A stretch of 64,000 nt of DNA from an uncultured Bacteriovoracaceae bacterium (lineage in GTDB: Bacteria; Bdellovibrionota; Bacteriovoracia; Bacteriovoracales; Bacteriovoracaceae). A model generated the notes under the pieces. That model worked only from the letters and a program-made list of their open reading frames with translations, had not been told where the DNA came from and searched no databases. Each line of letters opens with the position of its first letter. Positions within the stretch are counted from its first letter, which is position 1. Shown one piece after another: positions 53,851-62,473 of the stretch. Location of the stretch: assembly GCA_938034385.1 (NCBI GenBank), contig CALHLC010000007.1:1-64000 (forward strand), read 5' to 3'. Made by a program: the position numbers and the translations under genes.

Positions 53851-54671
53851 AGTACGATCAGAACCTCCCAGATGATTCAGTAAATGCCCCAGATGAAGCT
53901 TGGTGGAAACAGGTATTAAAGCTTGGACTGACTATACTTTTTGTCGTTGGGATTATCGGATTAGGTTCTCACTTTTTGGGACATATATTAGGGCCACTTA
54001 TTCCAGTTTCTATACATAAAAAAATGTCTAATTATTATGCCAAGGCCTTTATTAATCTTAGCGATAAAAATTCACCTCGCTATCTTTATACTAAAGATCT
54101 TTTTGAAAAAATCTTAGAGAAAAAAAATTTAAACATTGATGAATGGGAGATTAAGCATGTGAAGCAAGAAGTTGTTGCAGCAACTCTGCCTGGTAAGATT
54201 ATCGTTTTTTCAGATAAGCTTTTTGAATATGTTTGTCATGAAAATGCTCTTGGCTTTATTTTATCTCATGAAATTGGGCATGCTTACCTAAAACATCCTG
54301 AATTAGCTTTTGGAAAGTTACTACCTCATGTTCTTTTAAATCTAGTGTTTAATATTAATGTAGGCAACGATGTTCTCGAATCCTTAAACTCCATGCTTGA
54401 TTTGAAGGTATCAAGAACCAGAGAAAAAGCTGCTGATAAATTTGCAAAAAAATTAGCTTTAGAATTATATGGTCACCTAAATGGGGCTGATGAGTTCTTT
54501 CAAAGGCATTTAGAAGAACAAGGAAAAGCTGGTCCTCATGAATGGTTCTCAACCCATCCTGATACAAATAAAAGAATTGAAGCAATCAATTCCAAAGAAG
54601 GTCATTTAGCTGAATTAATAGCTCTGCCTGACAATATTAGATCTAAGAAATGTAATATTTTCAATGAATAG
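53847..54671 (+). CDS. M48-family membrane metalloprotease
   Basis: A 274-residue zinc metalloprotease of the M48 (HtpX/Oma1-like) family. One membrane helix lies at about residues 24-44, and the catalytic motif HEIGHAYLKH at 141-150. A third zinc ligand is probably the Glu in SRTREKAADKFAKKLAL (the family's E-x3-D helix). A late WFSTHPDTNKRIEAI is the conserved M48 ending. There is no lipobox or cleaved signal. It is coupled by a four-base overlap to two YbjQ-type genes, which suggests they work with it, perhaps as subunits or regulators. Confidence 0.85.
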   Translation: MKYDQNLPDDSVNAPDEAWWKQVLKLGLTILFVVGIIGLGSHFLGHILGPLIPVSIHKKMSNYYAKAFINLSDKNSPRYLYTKDLFEKILEKKNLNIDEWEIKHVKQEVVAATLPGKIIVFSDKLFEYVCHENALGFILSHEIGHAYLKHPELAFGKLLPHVLLNLVFNINVGNDVLESLNSMLDLKVSRTREKAADKFAKKLALELYGHLNGADEFFQRHLEEQGKAGPHEWFSTHPDTNKRIEAINSKEGHLAELIALPDNIRSKKCNIFNE

Positions 54672-54704
54672 TATAAGTATTCAATATTTTGATAAAATTA
54701 ACTC

Positions 54705-55346
54705 ATGAAAAACATCTTTCTTCTATTCCTATTATCATGTGGTCCGCTTGTCAGGTCAGCCCATGTAGATATCAAGAAAAACAAACAAGACTTTGAAAAT
54801 CATCCGCAAGCCATTGAGATAGAATCTTTAGAGAAGGAACATGTAGAGAGCTTTCAAGTAGATATTCAATTCAAAACCGTTTCTAAAAATCAAATAGTTA
54901 ACTACAAATATGAGCTCTCATTTAGTTTTGATACTGAGCATATTTATATTAATAGAGATTTATTCTTAAGTGATGAAAAAACCTCCTCTACCCTTAAGTT
55001 TAAAATTAAATCGCTACCAAATATGAGCCAAGAACAAAGAAGCCTCATTTCTATCAATGCCAAAGGAAAAGACGCTGGACTTTTATTCTTATCAAGAAAA
55101 GCTCAAGACCCACTAAACTTTTTTGGACTTTCTTACCCTAAAGAAATTGGATATTTTAAAAATAAGTGGGGCTGGATTGGGATTACTATTGAAGATAATA
55201 ATATTGTAAGACATCAAGATTCTCAAAATAACCTGATTCCATTCACTAGAGTTGAAATCCCTGATGATAAAGACTTTCTTTTATATAAGAAAAAGTTTGG
55301 ATTTAAAAAAATTCCTCTAGGAATTAAAAAGTATACAATTTATTAA
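54705..55346 (+). CDS. putative lipoprotein, unknown
   Basis: A 213-residue protein whose N-terminus MKNIFLLFLLSCGPLV carries a lipobox (LLSC, Cys12). The mature part is beta-rich with many charged residues and no other Cys. No family is recognised. It begins 33 bases after the M48 gene and may be cotranscribed with it. Its last four bases overlap the stop of the convergent diaminopimelate decarboxylase gene. Confidence 0.7.
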   Translation: MKNIFLLFLLSCGPLVRSAHVDIKKNKQDFENHPQAIEIESLEKEHVESFQVDIQFKTVSKNQIVNYKYELSFSFDTEHIYINRDLFLSDEKTSSTLKFKIKSLPNMSQEQRSLISINAKGKDAGLLFLSRKAQDPLNFFGLSYPKEIGYFKNKWGWIGITIEDNNIVRHQDSQNNLIPFTRVEIPDDKDFLLYKKKFGFKKIPLGIKKYTIY

Positions 55347-56737
55347 ATCAGACTTTTTTGTATTTTTTGATTTCTAAGTAAATCATCAAAATCTTCACGT
55401 TTTCTAATTAAGTAATCGCTCTTTCCTTTAATCGCAACTTCAGCTGGAAGATAAAAACTATTGTACTCACTGGCCATTGTAAAACCATAAGCACCTGAGT
55501 CTAGAAGAGCTAGAATATCACCGACCTCAGGTTTAGGTAAAAGTCTATCTTTAGTTAACATATCCCCTGTTTCACAAATATTTCCTGCAACTTGAAATTT
55601 TTTTGTTTTCGACTTTCCATTTAGAATTCTCACTCTATGGTATGCCTCATACATTATGGGCCTTGCTAAATGATTAAAACCCGTATCGACATTTATGAAA
55701 TTTGTTATATCAGTCATTTTTACTGAATTAACTCTTGATAATAATACGCCAGCTTCAGCAACAAGGTATCGTCCAGGTTCAAGCCAAACCTCAGGAAGAT
55801 TTTTAAACTTTGAAAAACTTTTCTTTATAATAGGACAAACGATACTGGCCAATCTCTCCGGTGAAAACCTTGCTTGATTATCTCTATAAGGAATACCAAG
55901 ACCTCCTCCCATATTAATAAAGCTGATTTCATGACCAAACTTTCTTTTAATCTCTAAAGCTATAGAGCATAAAATATTTGCATTTTTTTCAAAAGGTTTA
56001 GATTCTAAAATCTGTGATCCAATATGACTATGAATCCCTTCAAAGCTAATAAGGTTGTTCTCTATTGCTCTTTTAGCAGCTTTATAAATATCTCCATTGA
56101 GATACATAAGACCAAACTTAGTAAACTTATGACCAGTAGATATATGTTTATGAGTAGAGCTTGTTTCGACGTCTGGATTAATTCTAAAGCATACTCTAGA
56201 TTTAGATTTTACTTTTTTTAGAACTTTTTCCAAATTCTCTAACCCGCTTAAAGAATCAATATTTATTAAAATATTATTTTTTATTGCAAACCCTAATTCT
56301 TCTTCAGACTTACTATTTGAAGTGAAAATAATGTTCTTACCAGTCTGACCTGCTTTAAGAGCAAAGCTCATTTCTCCAATTGAAATACATTCTGCTCCAG
56401 CTCCAAGAGAAGTAAGATAAGAGACAATGTTTAAATTTGTATTTGCTTTGTATGCATAATGAACTTTAACTTTAGGGTAATGCTTTTTAAACCCATCACT
56501 AAATTCTAAGTATCTTGTTTTGATTAAATCCCAATCATAAATATATGTTGGACTTCCATATTTATTTGCAATTTTTCTTAAAAAAGAATGACTAAATCTT
56601 CCAACAGATGAAAAGTATGGATCTAGTTTTTCTTTTTTATTCTTAGGGCCCCCAGCTTTTAGATTTAATGGTAAGGACAGAGCAAGTCCGCCTATAGTTG
56701 AAACCTGAAAAAACTCTCTTCTATTAAATTTAGACAT
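55343..56737 (-). CDS. lysA: diaminopimelate decarboxylase with Tat export signal
   Basis: A 464-residue PLP enzyme that decarboxylates meso-diaminopimelate to lysine. The catalytic domain is intact: VHYAYKANTN (PLP Lys97), HSHIGSQ, INMGGGLGIPY, WLEPGRYLVAEAG, ICETGD (active-site Cys) and DSGAYGFTMASEYN. The odd part is the first 30 residues: NRREFFQ is a twin-arginine motif (Arg6, Arg7), followed by a mild hydrophobic segment STIGGLALSLPLNL and a cleavage-like KAGG. Ordinary LysA is cytoplasmic and lacks this. Export would place the enzyme in the periplasm with PLP bound. Its ribosome-binding site lies inside a hairpin. Confidence 0.88.
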   Translation of the reverse strand: MSKFNRREFFQVSTIGGLALSLPLNLKAGGPKNKKEKLDPYFSSVGRFSHSFLRKIANKYGSPTYIYDWDLIKTRYLEFSDGFKKHYPKVKVHYAYKANTNLNIVSYLTSLGAGAECISIGEMSFALKAGQTGKNIIFTSNSKSEEELGFAIKNNILINIDSLSGLENLEKVLKKVKSKSRVCFRINPDVETSSTHKHISTGHKFTKFGLMYLNGDIYKAAKRAIENNLISFEGIHSHIGSQILESKPFEKNANILCSIALEIKRKFGHEISFINMGGGLGIPYRDNQARFSPERLASIVCPIIKKSFSKFKNLPEVWLEPGRYLVAEAGVLLSRVNSVKMTDITNFINVDTGFNHLARPIMYEAYHRVRILNGKSKTKKFQVAGNICETGDMLTKDRLLPKPEVGDILALLDSGAYGFTMASEYNSFYLPAEVAIKGKSDYLIRKREDFDDLLRNQKIQKSLI

Positions 56738-56764
56738 AAAAAAACTCCTGAAATTCAGGAGTTT
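56738..56764 (-). promoter_or_regulatory. hairpin over the lysA ribosome-binding site / terminator
   Basis: On the minus strand AAACTCCTGA and TCAGGAGTTT form a perfect ten-base stem with an ATT loop (56764-56742), followed by four more T and then the lysA ATG. The only ribosome-binding site for lysA, AGGAG seven bases before the ATG, is the 3' arm of the stem. The hairpin with its T-run also looks like a terminator for the Cys-rich gene upstream. A weak -10-like TATATT at 56770-56765 would start a transcript at the hairpin itself. Confidence 0.7.
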
Positions 56765-56800
56765 AATATATATCGTATTTTAGTGTTAAGAAAGTACTTT

Positions 56801-57727
56801 CTACCAGTCCTCATCTTCATCTAGTGAGTAATCAGGAATTTCATCTTCTGAATCAACAATATTACTTAATTTAAAATCAGCATCTTCTTCTACGCTTGAG
56901 ATTCCTCTTGTAGACTCTTCTTCATTAGTAGTTGTTCCAAGAGTTGTCTCCTCTTGAGTTGGCTCAAATAACGAATCATCTTCAAACTCTGTATTCGTAT
57001 TTGCACTTTCATCAAACTCTCCTGTAGACCAATCTGTTGAGTCTTCTTCTGAAAACTCTTTTCCAAGACTTTCCGTAGCAATTTGCCTTTTGGTTTTCTC
57101 TATTGTCTTAGTTGATCTAATTGGAGCATATTTTGTTCTATACTTAACTTTACCAGAATTCGTTCTATGAAGAACATAGAAGCCTTGATTTTTTATGTCT
57201 CTTTCAGAGTGGTGAGTTCCACATACATTATTGACAACTTCTTCGTTACAAACTGCCTCTCCTGCACATGTTAATTTTTTACCTTTAAACCTAAATCCCG
57301 CTCCACATAAACAACTTTGTCCTGGACTTAGTTTATCTCCAGCTTCACAAGTTCCAATACTGCCATTACTTGCGACGTATCTAAAGTTTTTGCTTTTTAC
57401 TTTTGAAGAAAAATAATGATGTTCTGAATTATAATCTCCGCTTAAAACAGAAACTTTCTTTACTCCAGTGCTAAGATTTTTGTTATTCTTACCTTTAGTA
57501 TTACAAAGAGTTGAAACTAATTCTTTGTCACATAAGTTCCCACCAGAACAAGTTAGCTTCTTCTCTTTTCCTGCAGGAGAATCTGCTGGACAGAAACAAG
57601 TTCTTCCTTGCAGTAGGCCTTTGCTTAAATTACAAGTTTTTCTTAGACTATCTTCTGCTTGAGCTGTGCTTATACCAATCAATGGCATTGCTAAGCAAAG
57701 ATACATAAACACATTTACAATTTTCAT
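56801..57727 (-). CDS. secreted Cys-rich protein with duplicated domain and acidic tail
   Basis: A 308-residue protein with a signal peptide (residues 1-24, ending TAQA-ED). Two copies of a six-cysteine module follow with the same spacing: CNLSKGLLQGRTCFC...LTCSGGNLC...LC and CEAGDKLSPGQSCLC...LTCAGEAVC...VC, about residues 32-75 and 125-170. Even numbers of Cys point to disulfides. The last 110 residues are an unstructured acidic tail of Asp, Glu, Ser and Thr ending DEDEDW. The ATG at 57727 was chosen because GGAGG lies five bases upstream. No family is recognised. Confidence 0.75.
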   Translation of the reverse strand: MKIVNVFMYLCLAMPLIGISTAQAEDSLRKTCNLSKGLLQGRTCFCPADSPAGKEKKLTCSGGNLCDKELVSTLCNTKGKNNKNLSTGVKKVSVLSGDYNSEHHYFSSKVKSKNFRYVASNGSIGTCEAGDKLSPGQSCLCGAGFRFKGKKLTCAGEAVCNEEVVNNVCGTHHSERDIKNQGFYVLHRTNSGKVKYRTKYAPIRSTKTIEKTKRQIATESLGKEFSEEDSTDWSTGEFDESANTNTEFEDDSLFEPTQEETTLGTTTNEEESTRGISSVEEDADFKLSNIVDSEDEIPDYSLDEDEDW

Positions 57728-57823
57728 TTTTCCTCCAAAATACGTTCTACAATTCTTAACGGAAAACAATTGTGTTTACTTTAATGGAAGTTTCGAAAAT
57801 CCTAAAAAAATTTCATATTTTGG

Positions 57824-60523
57824 TTATAGACGTAATTTGGTGTGAATTTTTATTGGCGCTTCAACCTTTATACCGACATTACTTAGGCCTTGAATTAGCT
57901 CTCTTGGCCTTATAGTCCTGCCTTCTATGTTCAGAACCTCTATTTTAATGCCTTTGCCGTCCTTGAAATCTACGATTTGCTCAAGATATTGCTTCTGAGT
58001 CCCCTCAAAACTAGCATTAGATTTCTTAATTTCACCTATATAAGGTCTAATATTTTTTTGAACATAGGCCTTCTTTTTCTTCACATAAGACTCAACGAAC
58101 ATCTCATCAGTTAACTCAATCTTCTTATCTTCTGAGAATGGAATGAAATACGTTATTGATTGAGTTGCTTCTTGGATTGATTTCACTGACTTATCTATAA
58201 GTTTGCAAGTTTCAAAAAAGATTCCTGGTTCTGAATGCTTACTAAGACTTGCCATTATTTCATCAATGTTTTCCCATTGCTCGGGAACCCTAACATCAAA
58301 GTGCTCACAAAAACTACTCACCCCTACCGATAAAGCAGGTCCAAAAGAAATAAGTGGTCTTTGATTATAACCTTCAGAAAATAAGACTTTTATATCTGCT
58401 CTTTTAAAGATTCTTCCCATAATTTTTTGAAGATCTAAGTGACCTACAAAACTAATTGGTCCAAGCTTTGAAAATTTAATTCTATATTTATACCCTAAGA
58501 ATTGACCTCTTTTTTCTCTAAAATCTAAGATATTCTTTTTTAAGACTTCAGGTTGAACATATTCTTCATCATCAAAAGCTTTGATTTCAGTCAGATAATC
58601 TCGACGCTCTTCGACCATTCCTTTTAAGTCACAAGCAATTCCGCAGTGATAACAAACAAGCCTTTTCTTATCTATATCAAATTTCTTCTCTAATGTTGCA
58701 AGGTTAGAATCGTGAACAATATCACCCGCAACCTTCCCACATGGAGGAGATAATCTATTTTTTGTAGCTTTTAACCATTCTCTTTCTAGAAACTTTGGCT
58801 TTAGCCCTACATCTATATGATCCCATGGCAACTTTCCAGTCATTGGAATAGTTCCAAGAGTATATTCTGGGTTTATCCCAAGCTCTTCCACACATTCCAT
58901 CCAAGTATCAAAATTAAATGTCTCATCCCAACCATCAAATCTAGCTCCTCTCTTCCAAGCTAGTTCAATTAAATCACCATGCCTTCTATCACCTCTTGCA
59001 ATAATTCCTTCTAATAGAGAAATTTTCGAGAAGTGCTTTCTAAACTTTAGTTTATAGTTTTTTGAAAGACCAAAAAGTAAATTTTGCTTTCTTATAATCT
59101 CATCAAGTTTTAACATTGGTGCCCATTGAAAAGGCGTATGTGGTTTAGGAACAAAAGTTGAAGCAGAAATAGTAATCTCTGGATTAGAAACTCCACATTC
59201 TCCTCGAGCTATATCTCTAGCACGCTTACCTGTCTCCATAATTCCTTGAACATCTTCATCAGTCTCAGTTGGAAGGCCTATCATGAAATATAGTTTCATT
59301 TTTTTCCAGCCTCTACTAAAGACGTCTCGAGCAGTTTGCATCATATCAGCATCTGAAACGTTCTTATTAATAACGTCTCTCATCCGAGCTGTTCCAGCTT
59401 CAGGAGCAAAAGTTAAAGATGAGTTTTTTACTTCAGCGAGTTTATCTAAAATTTTATTATCTAGTCCATAAGCTCTTAATGAACTGATCCCAAGAGTCGA
59501 TTTATCTTTTGATAATTTATCTAAAAGCTCCACAACTAAAGGAGTTACTGCTGAGTAATCAGCTGTTGATAAGCAGGTAAGTGAGGCCTCATCAAAACCA
59601 CCATTTTTAATACCATCCATCACTAGGTCAATGACTTGATTAGGAGATCTCTCTCTGACTGGTCTATAGATCATTCCAGCCTGGCAGAATCTACAACCTT
59701 CGGTACAACCTCTAGCTAACTCAACTGAGAATCTATCAAAAATAGCAGTCATATGAGGAATAGGAGATTTTGTTGGAAAAGGATAATCTCTTAAACTATC
59801 TATAAAAAATCTTGTTACTTTATTTGGAATCTTTCCATCATATTCTTTTTTTGCACCAACAACATATTCAAGTCCTGATAAATCATCTAATGCAACTTCA
59901 TAAAACTCAGGCACATAAATACCTTCCCAAGTAGCAAGCTCTAATAAAATATCTTTTCTAGTTCTTTTATTTTTTCTCGCTTCACCAATAAAACTTGCCA
60001 GCATAGCAAAAAGTTTTTCACCATCGCCAATAACAAAGAAATCTATAAAAGGAGCAAGAGGTTCTGGATGAGTTGCACAAGGACCACCAGCAATGACAAA
60101 TGGATGTTCTTCTTTTCTATCAACAGACCTTAAAGGAATATGCGAAAGATCTAGCATAGTTAAAATGTTTGAATAGCTCATCTCATATTGAAGAGAAAAA
60201 CCAACAATATCAAATTCAGATAAAGATCTATAACTTTCAAGACTAACAAGAGGAAGATTTTTTTCTCTAAGTTTAGCCTCCATATCTATCCAGGGAGTAA
60301 AGCATCTCTCTGCTAATAAATCTGGAACTCTATTGATCTCATCATATAAAATCTTAAAACCAAGGTGGCTCATCCCAATTTCATAAGTATCTGGAAAACA
60401 AAGTGCTACTTTAGAATGACATTTATCCCAATCTTTTTTGATCGAATTATGCTCATTTCCAATATATCTGGCTGGTTTAGCGACATCTCCTAAAAAGGAG
60501 GCATAGGGATTAATTGTAGTCAT
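57824..60523 (-). CDS. B12-binding-type radical SAM protein fused to DUF2344
   Basis: An 899-residue fusion of two proteins often encoded side by side. The N-terminal part has a B12-binding-like fold (ALCFPDTYEIGMSHLG, FVIAGGPCATHPEPLAPFID) and a radical SAM core with CTEGCRFCQAGMIYRPVRER near residue 278. The C-terminal 230 residues form the DUF2344 domain (YRIKFSKLGPISFVGHLDLQ and FSEGYNQRPLISFGPALSVG). A linker contains the Cys cluster CYHCGIACDLKG. Such proteins (TIGR03960/TIGR03936 type) are widespread, and their reaction is not settled. AAAGGAC precedes the ATG. Confidence 0.87.
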   Translation of the reverse strand: MTTINPYASFLGDVAKPARYIGNEHNSIKKDWDKCHSKVALCFPDTYEIGMSHLGFKILYDEINRVPDLLAERCFTPWIDMEAKLREKNLPLVSLESYRSLSEFDIVGFSLQYEMSYSNILTMLDLSHIPLRSVDRKEEHPFVIAGGPCATHPEPLAPFIDFFVIGDGEKLFAMLASFIGEARKNKRTRKDILLELATWEGIYVPEFYEVALDDLSGLEYVVGAKKEYDGKIPNKVTRFFIDSLRDYPFPTKSPIPHMTAIFDRFSVELARGCTEGCRFCQAGMIYRPVRERSPNQVIDLVMDGIKNGGFDEASLTCLSTADYSAVTPLVVELLDKLSKDKSTLGISSLRAYGLDNKILDKLAEVKNSSLTFAPEAGTARMRDVINKNVSDADMMQTARDVFSRGWKKMKLYFMIGLPTETDEDVQGIMETGKRARDIARGECGVSNPEITISASTFVPKPHTPFQWAPMLKLDEIIRKQNLLFGLSKNYKLKFRKHFSKISLLEGIIARGDRRHGDLIELAWKRGARFDGWDETFNFDTWMECVEELGINPEYTLGTIPMTGKLPWDHIDVGLKPKFLEREWLKATKNRLSPPCGKVAGDIVHDSNLATLEKKFDIDKKRLVCYHCGIACDLKGMVEERRDYLTEIKAFDDEEYVQPEVLKKNILDFREKRGQFLGYKYRIKFSKLGPISFVGHLDLQKIMGRIFKRADIKVLFSEGYNQRPLISFGPALSVGVSSFCEHFDVRVPEQWENIDEIMASLSKHSEPGIFFETCKLIDKSVKSIQEATQSITYFIPFSEDKKIELTDEMFVESYVKKKKAYVQKNIRPYIGEIKKSNASFEGTQKQYLEQIVDFKDGKGIKIEVLNIEGRTIRPRELIQGLSNVGIKVEAPIKIHTKLRL

Positions 60524-60622
60524 TTTAAGTGTCCTTTATTCCAAACGTATTTGGGAGGGATTCAAACCCTCAAATATTTAAGATGAGTGAATTTAGCAAA
60601 GAAAGTACCCTAGTGCAAAAAT

Positions 60623-60651
60623 TTGACCTTATAGTTGATAAGTTCTATTTC
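60623..60651 (+). promoter_or_regulatory. candidate promoter of the LysR gene
   Basis: TTGACC (60623-60628) and TATTTC (60646-60651) are 17 bases apart, about 65 bases upstream of the LysR start. Downstream, the palindrome CTATT-CCA-AATAG (60666-60678) could be an autoregulatory operator. The -10 match is only moderate. Confidence 0.35.
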
Positions 60652-60716
60652 TTAGTAAGTATATTCTATTCCAAATAGAGCAATACTTAACAATTCTTAT
60701 TCCCAAGAGGAATGCT

Positions 60717-61544
60717 ATGGATTTTTTAAAAAAAGAACTAGATTATTTTTTTTCAGCAGCACTTGAAAAAAGCCTTACAAAAGCGGCTGATAAATTAGAT
60801 GTAGGACAACCTCACCTTAGTAAGGTTATCTCTAAATTAGAAAAAGAATATGAAGAAAAGCTTTTCTATAGATCAAAGCAAGGAGTAAAGCTAACGCCTG
60901 AGGGAAGCCTTCTTTTTGAAAAGATTCAAAAAATAAAAAACGCACTCTTAGATAATGATTATGATGAATTAAGTGAAGATTTTAGAGGCAACTATTCTAT
61001 CTCTCTTCATCCAGTCATCGCCCATTACACTCTTCCAAAATTTTTAGGTGATATACTTTCTAATAATCCAAAGCTAGACCTTAAAATTTCTTTTAGACCA
61101 TCTAGAGAAGTCGTTAGAAAAATAGTTGAAGGAGAAGTTGACCTAGGAATAGTTATAAATCCTGGAAGCCATCCAGATCTTGTTATAAAAAAGATTGCAA
61201 AAGAGCGTTGCTATATTTTCACTAAATCTAAAAAGCCTTCAGATGTTTTATTTTATAACCCAGAGATGATTCATATTATTTCAAATCTTAAAAAAATAAA
61301 AAAGCTCTCTCACGTTAAAAAAATGGTTCCTATTTCTAATTATCATTTAATCGCTCAACTTGTGACTGATCATAATGGATTAGGTCTGCTACCTGAATAC
61401 TTAGCAAAGGACTTAGGCCTAGATATCTTTTATCAAAAATCATTTCTGGAAGCCGATGTAGCACTGATCTATAGATACGAGCTACAAAATAATAAGACTT
61501 TTAAAGCTCTCACTTCTGAAATTTTAGAAAAGGTTAAAATTTAA
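60717..61544 (+). CDS. LysR-family transcriptional regulator
   Basis: A 275-residue regulator. The N-terminal winged helix-turn-helix (residues 1-62) includes FFSAALEKSLTKAADKLDVG and QPHLSKVISKLEKEYEEKLF; the effector-binding domain starts near residue 88 and has the usual two-lobe layout (EGEVDLGIVINPG, LLPEYLAKDLGL). It is slightly short for the family (about 300). GAGGAA precedes the ATG. The EamA transporter starts on the base after its stop, so the regulator and the transporter are one unit; LysR proteins often control their own operon or neighbours. The ligand is unknown. Confidence 0.9.
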   Translation: MDFLKKELDYFFSAALEKSLTKAADKLDVGQPHLSKVISKLEKEYEEKLFYRSKQGVKLTPEGSLLFEKIQKIKNALLDNDYDELSEDFRGNYSISLHPVIAHYTLPKFLGDILSNNPKLDLKISFRPSREVVRKIVEGEVDLGIVINPGSHPDLVIKKIAKERCYIFTKSKKPSDVLFYNPEMIHIISNLKKIKKLSHVKKMVPISNYHLIAQLVTDHNGLGLLPEYLAKDLGLDIFYQKSFLEADVALIYRYELQNNKTFKALTSEILEKVKI

Positions 61545-62423
61545 GTGCATCTTTGCTTATTAGTTTTCACCACTTTTATTTGGGGACTTGGATTTGTTGG
61601 AACTCGTTGGACCTTCGATATTTATGACCCTTATTGGTCTCATGCATGGAGGTTCATTATTGCTGGGGCGATAATCTCTCCCTATTTATTCATAAAAAGA
61701 AAAGAGATCATTTGGAAGCCTGCGATAATGATATCAACACTCTTATTTTTAGCTCTCTTAATTCAAACCATAGGAATAAAATATACAACTCTTGCTAAAA
61801 GTGGATTCCTTACTGCTTTCTATGCAGTCTTTACTCCCTTATTCTTAGGTTTATTATATAAAAAGAGATTTTCTTGGAAGTACTGGTGCTTAGTTGTCTT
61901 ATCTATGCTTGGGATGGCCTTATTATGTGAATTGAAAATTGAAAACTTTAATTACGGTGATATGTTTATTTTGATGAGTGCTGTTTTATTCTCACTTCAT
62001 ATTATTATTATAGAAAAATATGCTCATGAGTTTTCTCCTATGGTCTTAAATTCACTTCAATGTTTTTTAACGGGAATATTGGGACTAATCACCGCCCTTG
62101 TAATCTCTGGCCCATCTTCACCTAGCTATTTTATTCTTGGCTCTAAAGATTTTATTCCATCGGTATTTCTGGGATTTATTATATTAAGTATTTTTTCATC
62201 GATTATCGCTTACAGTATCCAAATATTTGTTCAAAAATTCATCCAGTCCCATATTGTCGGAGTTGTGTTTTTAATGGAAGCAATCTTTGCAGCGATTTTG
62301 GGCTATATTTTCTTCAATGAAAGCTTGAATCAAGTTCAGATCTTTGGAGCATTGGTCATTTGTATCTCTCTAGTTCTTCTAAATAACTTAAACCGCCAAG
62401 AGCAAGAATCTACTCAAAAATAA
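61545..62423 (+). CDS. EamA/DMT-family transporter
   Basis: A 292-residue inner-membrane transporter of the drug/metabolite superfamily with ten predicted helices in two EamA repeats. The first begins FTTFIWGLGFVGTRW, with TTLAKSGFLTAFYAVFTPLF; the second includes VLFSLHIIIIEKYA and GVVFLMEAIFAAILGYIFFNE. These segments are the conserved ends of each repeat. The start is GTG directly after the LysR stop, with AAGG upstream. Substrates in this family range from amino acids to nucleotides and cannot be inferred here. Confidence 0.88.
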   Translation: MHLCLLVFTTFIWGLGFVGTRWTFDIYDPYWSHAWRFIIAGAIISPYLFIKRKEIIWKPAIMISTLLFLALLIQTIGIKYTTLAKSGFLTAFYAVFTPLFLGLLYKKRFSWKYWCLVVLSMLGMALLCELKIENFNYGDMFILMSAVLFSLHIIIIEKYAHEFSPMVLNSLQCFLTGILGLITALVISGPSSPSYFILGSKDFIPSVFLGFIILSIFSSIIAYSIQIFVQKFIQSHIVGVVFLMEAIFAAILGYIFFNESLNQVQIFGALVICISLVLLNNLNRQEQESTQK

Positions 62424-62473
62424 AGTAGATATAGTCTCTACATTTCATGCTCTTTATGGGATATTTAGTATCT

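Noticed and set aside
60549-60575. On the minus strand GAGGG-TTTGAAT-CCCTC looks like a tRNA T-arm, with a second small stem CCAAA/TTTGG beside it.
   Set aside because: The invariant C of the T-loop is T, no acceptor, D or anticodon arm can be folded upstream, and there is no CCA. More likely a leader hairpin of the radical SAM gene or chance.
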